DNA from: JBJXGC01 sp046154545
GTDB taxonomy: Bacteria > Chloroflexota > Dehalococcoidia > Tepidiformales > Tepidiformaceae
Length of the DNA: 8,021 nt
NCBI GenBank assembly: GCA_046154545.1
Contig: JBJXGC010000130.1
Location: forward strand, 1 to 8,021
Reading direction: 5' to 3'
This document shows, one piece after another, positions 5,730 through 8,021 of the stretch. The notes below the pieces were generated by a model that saw only the letters and a program-made list of their open reading frames with translations, did no database searches and had not been told where the DNA came from. Positions within the stretch are counted from its first letter, which is position 1, and each line of letters starts with the position of its first letter. The position numbers and the translations under genes are program-made.

Positions 5730-5741
5730 CTCGCCGTTGAC
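5722..5741 (+). repeat. tandem GCCGTTGAC repeat across the hisD stop
   Basis: GCCGTTGAC occurs at 5722-5730 and 5733-5741 with an 11-base period, close to one helical turn. Each copy contains TTGAC, which resembles a -35 box (TTGACT 5726-5731, TTGACG 5737-5742), but no clear -10 follows at the right distance. It might be a binding site or weak promoter for the peroxidase gene, or a small chance duplication. Confidence 0.35.
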
Positions 5742-5780
5742 GCCTGCGGCCCATAGCCCCACAACCCGCCCATCGAACCC

Positions 5781-5786
5781 AGGAGG
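5781..5786 (+). promoter_or_regulatory. ribosome binding site of the peroxidase gene
   Basis: AGGAGG lies 9 bases before the ATG at 5796, a standard SD. It shows that this gene starts translation independently after the 66-base gap from hisD. Confidence 0.8.
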
Positions 5787-5795
5787 AACCCCGAC

Positions 5796-6359
5796 ATGAC
5801 TGAACTGACCGCGATCCCACTGACCCGCATCGACGGCTCGACGACCACCCTCGCTGACTACCGAGGCAAGGTACTGCTCGTCGTCAACACGGCTTCGAAG
5901 TGCGGGCTGACGCCGCAGTACGAGGGGTTGCAGAGCCTCTACGCCGCCCATCGCGACGAAGGGCTGGTCGTGCTCGGATTTCCGGCGAACAACTATGCGG
6001 GCCAGGAGCCTGGCACCAACGAGGAGATCCAGGAGTTCTGCTCGACGAACTACAACGTCGAGTTCCCCTTGTTCGCGAGGCTCTCTACCCGCGGCGAAGA
6101 TCAGCATCCGCTCTACCGCGAGCTGACCAGCGCGATCCCGAAGGCGACGCCGAACCCCGAGGGGAAGCTCCGCGCCACCCTGGAGAAGCACGGGATCGGG
6201 CCGAAAACCGAGACCGAAGTGATGTGGAACTTCGAGAAGTTCCTGATCGACCGCAGTGGCAACGTCGTCGGGCGCTTCGAACCTGACCTCACCCCGGACA
6301 GCACGGCCGTCCAGGAAGCAGTCCAGGCCGAACTCGCAAAGCCCGCCCCGGGCGGTTAG
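5796..6359 (+). CDS. glutathione/thioredoxin peroxidase (GPx family, BtuE-like)
   Basis: GPx-family enzymes reduce hydrogen and lipid peroxides; bacterial members often use thioredoxin rather than glutathione. The product (187 aa) has the catalytic tetrad: C36 in NTASKCGLTPQYEGL, Q70 in GQEPG, and W144 and N145 in MWNFEKFLIDRSG. Cysteine, not selenocysteine, is at the active site. C82 (EFCST) is a candidate second cysteine. The usual FPCNQ motif reads FPANN here, so that cysteine is absent. The length and the C-terminal half resemble E. coli BtuE. No signal peptide is seen, so it is probably cytoplasmic. It lies between hisD and hisC on the same strand with its own SD, although it has no known role in histidine synthesis. 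Its base composition looks like that of its neighbours, giving no sign of recent transfer. Confidence 0.95.
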   Translation: MTELTAIPLTRIDGSTTTLADYRGKVLLVVNTASKCGLTPQYEGLQSLYAAHRDEGLVVLGFPANNYAGQEPGTNEEIQEFCSTNYNVEFPLFARLSTRGEDQHPLYRELTSAIPKATPNPEGKLRATLEKHGIGPKTETEVMWNFEKFLIDRSGNVVGRFEPDLTPDSTAVQEAVQAELAKPAPGG

Positions 6360-6379
6360 GAGCCTGCCACAAGGCCTGG

Positions 6380-7483
6380 ATGTCCTACACTGGGCCTGTG
6401 GACCTGAAGCGCTTCCTCCGCCCCGATTGGGACTCGCTCGAACCGTACAAACCGATCAAGCCGCTGGACGTGCTCGCCGCGGAGATCGGCATCCCGGTCG
6501 GCCAACTCGTGAAACTCGACGCCAACGAGAACCTCTATGGACCTGTCCCTGAGGTCCTGGAGGCGATCGCCGCAGCCGACCTCCACATCTATCCTGACCC
6601 TTCGCAGACGGCCCTACGCGAGGCGATCGCGGGCTACGCCGGAGTCGCGCCTGGTCAGGTCGTGGCCGGCTCAGGCGCCGACGACCTGATCGACGTCGTC
6701 CTTCGCGTCGTCCAACCGGCGGCGGTCGTGAACTGCACGCCGACCTTCGGGATGTACACCTTCCTCGCCCAGATCAACAACGCCCGCACGGTGGAAGTGC
6801 CGCGCGGGCGTGGCTTCGAGATCGATGTGGAGGGGGTGGCTGCGGCCGTCGGCGCGGGTGCGAGTGTCGTCTTCCTGACCTCGCCCAATAACCCGACCGG
6901 GAACGCCCTGGCCGAGGCCGACCTCGAGCGGCTCTGCGCGCTGGACGCGCTCATCGTCGTCGATGAGGCGTATGTGGAATTCGGCTCACGCAGCGCCGTG
7001 CCCCAACTTGCTGCCCACTCGAACCTCATCATCCTGCGGACGTTCAGTAAATGGGCGGCCCTCGCCGGCCTGCGCGTCGGGTACGCACTCTGCCACGAGG
7101 AGTTCGCGGCCTGTCTGATGGCCGTCAAGCAGCCGTATAGCGTCTCGGTGGCGGGTGACGTTGCGGCCCGGGCCGCGATCGCCCAGCGCGGGCCGATCAT
7201 GGAGACGGTGCGCTGCATCGTCGCCGAGCGGGAGCGCATGGCCGGTCAGCTCGCAGAACTCGGCTGGCTGCGGCCGCTGCCGTCGGAGGGGAACTTCGTC
7301 CTCGTCCAGGTGGACGGGCGGGAGGCGAAGGAGGTCGCTTCGGCCCTGCGCGCGAAAGGCGTCCTCATCAGGCACTACGACCGGCCCGACCTGGCCGGGT
7401 ACATCAGGATCAGCGCGGGACGGCCCCAGGACACGGATCGGCTCCTCGCCGCATTACGCGAAATAGGAAATGGTGACCGGTGA
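6380..7483 (+). CDS. hisC: histidinol-phosphate aminotransferase
   Basis: HisC is a PLP enzyme that transaminates imidazole-acetol phosphate with glutamate to give histidinol phosphate. The product (up to 367 aa) has the fold-type I aminotransferase signatures: LDANENLYG (46-54), SPNNPTG (168-174), VVDEAY with the PLP-ring aspartate D195, the PLP lysine K224 in RTFSKWAALAGLRVGY, and the carboxylate-binding R343 in YIRISAG. It is full length and should be active. The start is uncertain. ATG at 6380 has only a weak AAGG upstream. GTG at 6398 gives a product beginning (V)DLKRFLRP, which looks like a natural HisC N-terminus and follows a possible -10 box. The gene begins 20 bases after the peroxidase stop and overlaps hisB by 4 bases. 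Confidence 0.96.
   Translation: MSYTGPVDLKRFLRPDWDSLEPYKPIKPLDVLAAEIGIPVGQLVKLDANENLYGPVPEVLEAIAAADLHIYPDPSQTALREAIAGYAGVAPGQVVAGSGADDLIDVVLRVVQPAAVVNCTPTFGMYTFLAQINNARTVEVPRGRGFEIDVEGVAAAVGAGASVVFLTSPNNPTGNALAEADLERLCALDALIVVDEAYVEFGSRSAVPQLAAHSNLIILRTFSKWAALAGLRVGYALCHEEFAACLMAVKQPYSVSVAGDVAARAAIAQRGPIMETVRCIVAERERMAGQLAELGWLRPLPSEGNFVLVQVDGREAKEVASALRAKGVLIRHYDRPDLAGYIRISAGRPQDTDRLLAALREIGNGDR
6386..6391 (+). promoter_or_regulatory. possible -10 box for a leaderless hisC start
   Basis: TACACT fits TANNNT and ends 6 bases before an in-frame GTG at 6398. This is the same arrangement as at the biotin ligase and hisZ starts. If real, hisC would have an internal promoter with a leaderless GTG start, allowing hisC and hisB expression apart from the genes upstream. 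No clear -35 is visible. Confidence 0.3.
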
Positions 7484-8021
7484 CAGCTAACAGGCGGGCG
7501 ACCGTCGAACGGAAGACAGCCGAGACGGCGCTGACGGTGAAGCTCGACCTCGATGGGACGGGCCAGTTCGTGACGGAAACGGGCATTGGCTTCTTCGACC
7601 ATATGCTCAGCCACATCGCCAAGCACGGCGTCTTCGACCTGGAAGTACGCGCGACAGGCGATCTCCACGTGGACCAGCACCACACGGTCGAGGACGTCGG
7701 CATCGCCCTCGGCGAAGCGTTTGCCAGCGCCCTGGGCGACAAGGCGGGCATCGTCCGGGCCGGGCACGCCTACATGCCCCTGGACGAGGCGCTCGCCTTC
7801 GCGGCGGTCGACCTCAGCGGCCGCCCCTACGCGGCCCTCGACCTGAAGCTGCTCGGGCGCGAACTGGGTGGCATGCCTCCGGACCTGCTCGACCACTTCC
7901 TCGAGTCGTTCGCCTTCACCCTGAAGGCGGCCGTCCACGTGAAGACGCTGAGCGGCGTGAACGACCACCACAAGGCCGAGGCCTGCTTCAAGTCGCTCGC
8001 CCGCGCCCTGGACGCGGCCAC
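7480..8021 (+). CDS. hisB: imidazoleglycerol-phosphate dehydratase (3' end outside window)
   Basis: HisB dehydrates imidazole glycerol phosphate to imidazole-acetol phosphate, the substrate of HisC. GTG at 7480 overlaps the hisC stop (GTGA). A weak AGGA (7465-7468) lies upstream, and the nearby ATG at 7470 and GTG at 7473 share a frame that closes within a few codons. In total 180 codons are present and the frame is open at the window end; monofunctional HisB is usually near 195-200 residues, so only a short C-terminus should be missing. The manganese-binding signatures are intact: FFDHMLSHIAKHG (38-50), VDQHHTVED (64-72), DHFLES (138-143) and DHHKAEACFK (162-171), supplying H41, H45, H67, H68, E71, H139, H163, H164 and E167. 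No histidinol-phosphatase domain precedes it, so it is not the bifunctional E. coli type. Confidence 0.97.
   Translation, partial: MTANRRATVERKTAETALTVKLDLDGTGQFVTETGIGFFDHMLSHIAKHGVFDLEVRATGDLHVDQHHTVEDVGIALGEAFASALGDKAGIVRAGHAYMPLDEALAFAAVDLSGRPYAALDLKLLGRELGGMPPDLLDHFLESFAFTLKAAVHVKTLSGVNDHHKAEACFKSLARALDAA

Noticed and set aside
5496..6191. - strand open frame over the hisD/peroxidase junction
   Set aside because: It overlaps two genes with intact catalytic motifs and shows no motif of its own; treated as a shadow.
6343..6355. CCGCC/GGCGG hairpin at the end of the peroxidase gene as a terminator
   Set aside because: The stem is only 5 bp with a 3-base loop, and no T-run follows.

Overview
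This is a GC-rich, densely coded bacterial window. All convincing genes lie on the + strand. It carries a biotin-protein ligase gene followed by most of a histidine-biosynthesis operon: hisZ, hisG, a predicted metal-dependent phospholipase-C-like gene, hisD, a glutathione peroxidase gene, hisC, and hisB (cut by the window end). Several starts lack a Shine-Dalgarno (SD) sequence and sit just after a TANNNT-type -10 box. This suggests a lineage that uses leaderless mRNAs. Together with the HisZ/short-HisG system and the protein style, it fits Chloroflexota best, with Actinomycetota or Deinococcota as alternatives. This placement is inference only.

Layout. Bases 1-165 hold a compact leader or small-RNA-like unit: a very strong SD, a 19-codon ORF, nested inverted repeats and a textbook intrinsic terminator. 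The biotin ligase gene follows at 187-966. A 68-base gap then contains a CCGGTTAACCGG palindrome next to a possible -10 box, and the his cluster starts at 1035. hisZ, hisG, the phospholipase-like gene and hisD overlap each other by 4, 1 and 10 bases, so they are very likely one translationally coupled transcript. A 66-base gap with a tandem 9-base repeat precedes the peroxidase gene, which has a good SD. hisC follows after 20 bases and may have its own leaderless start. hisB overlaps hisC by 4 bases.

How the genes work together. HisZ and HisG form the first enzyme of histidine synthesis (ATP phosphoribosyltransferase). HisB, HisC and HisD catalyse the dehydration, transamination and final oxidation steps. 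hisH, hisA, hisF and hisI/E are not in the window and may lie downstream. The phospholipase-like protein and the peroxidase have no known role in the pathway.

The most unusual gene is hisG. Its 470-residue product is two short-form HisG catalytic units in tandem. They align collinearly at an offset of 242 to 245 residues. The C-terminal unit keeps the PRPP-binding loop and the N-terminal unit has a degraded one. The second point of interest is the leader-like unit at 1-165, whose elements could form mutually exclusive RNA structures.
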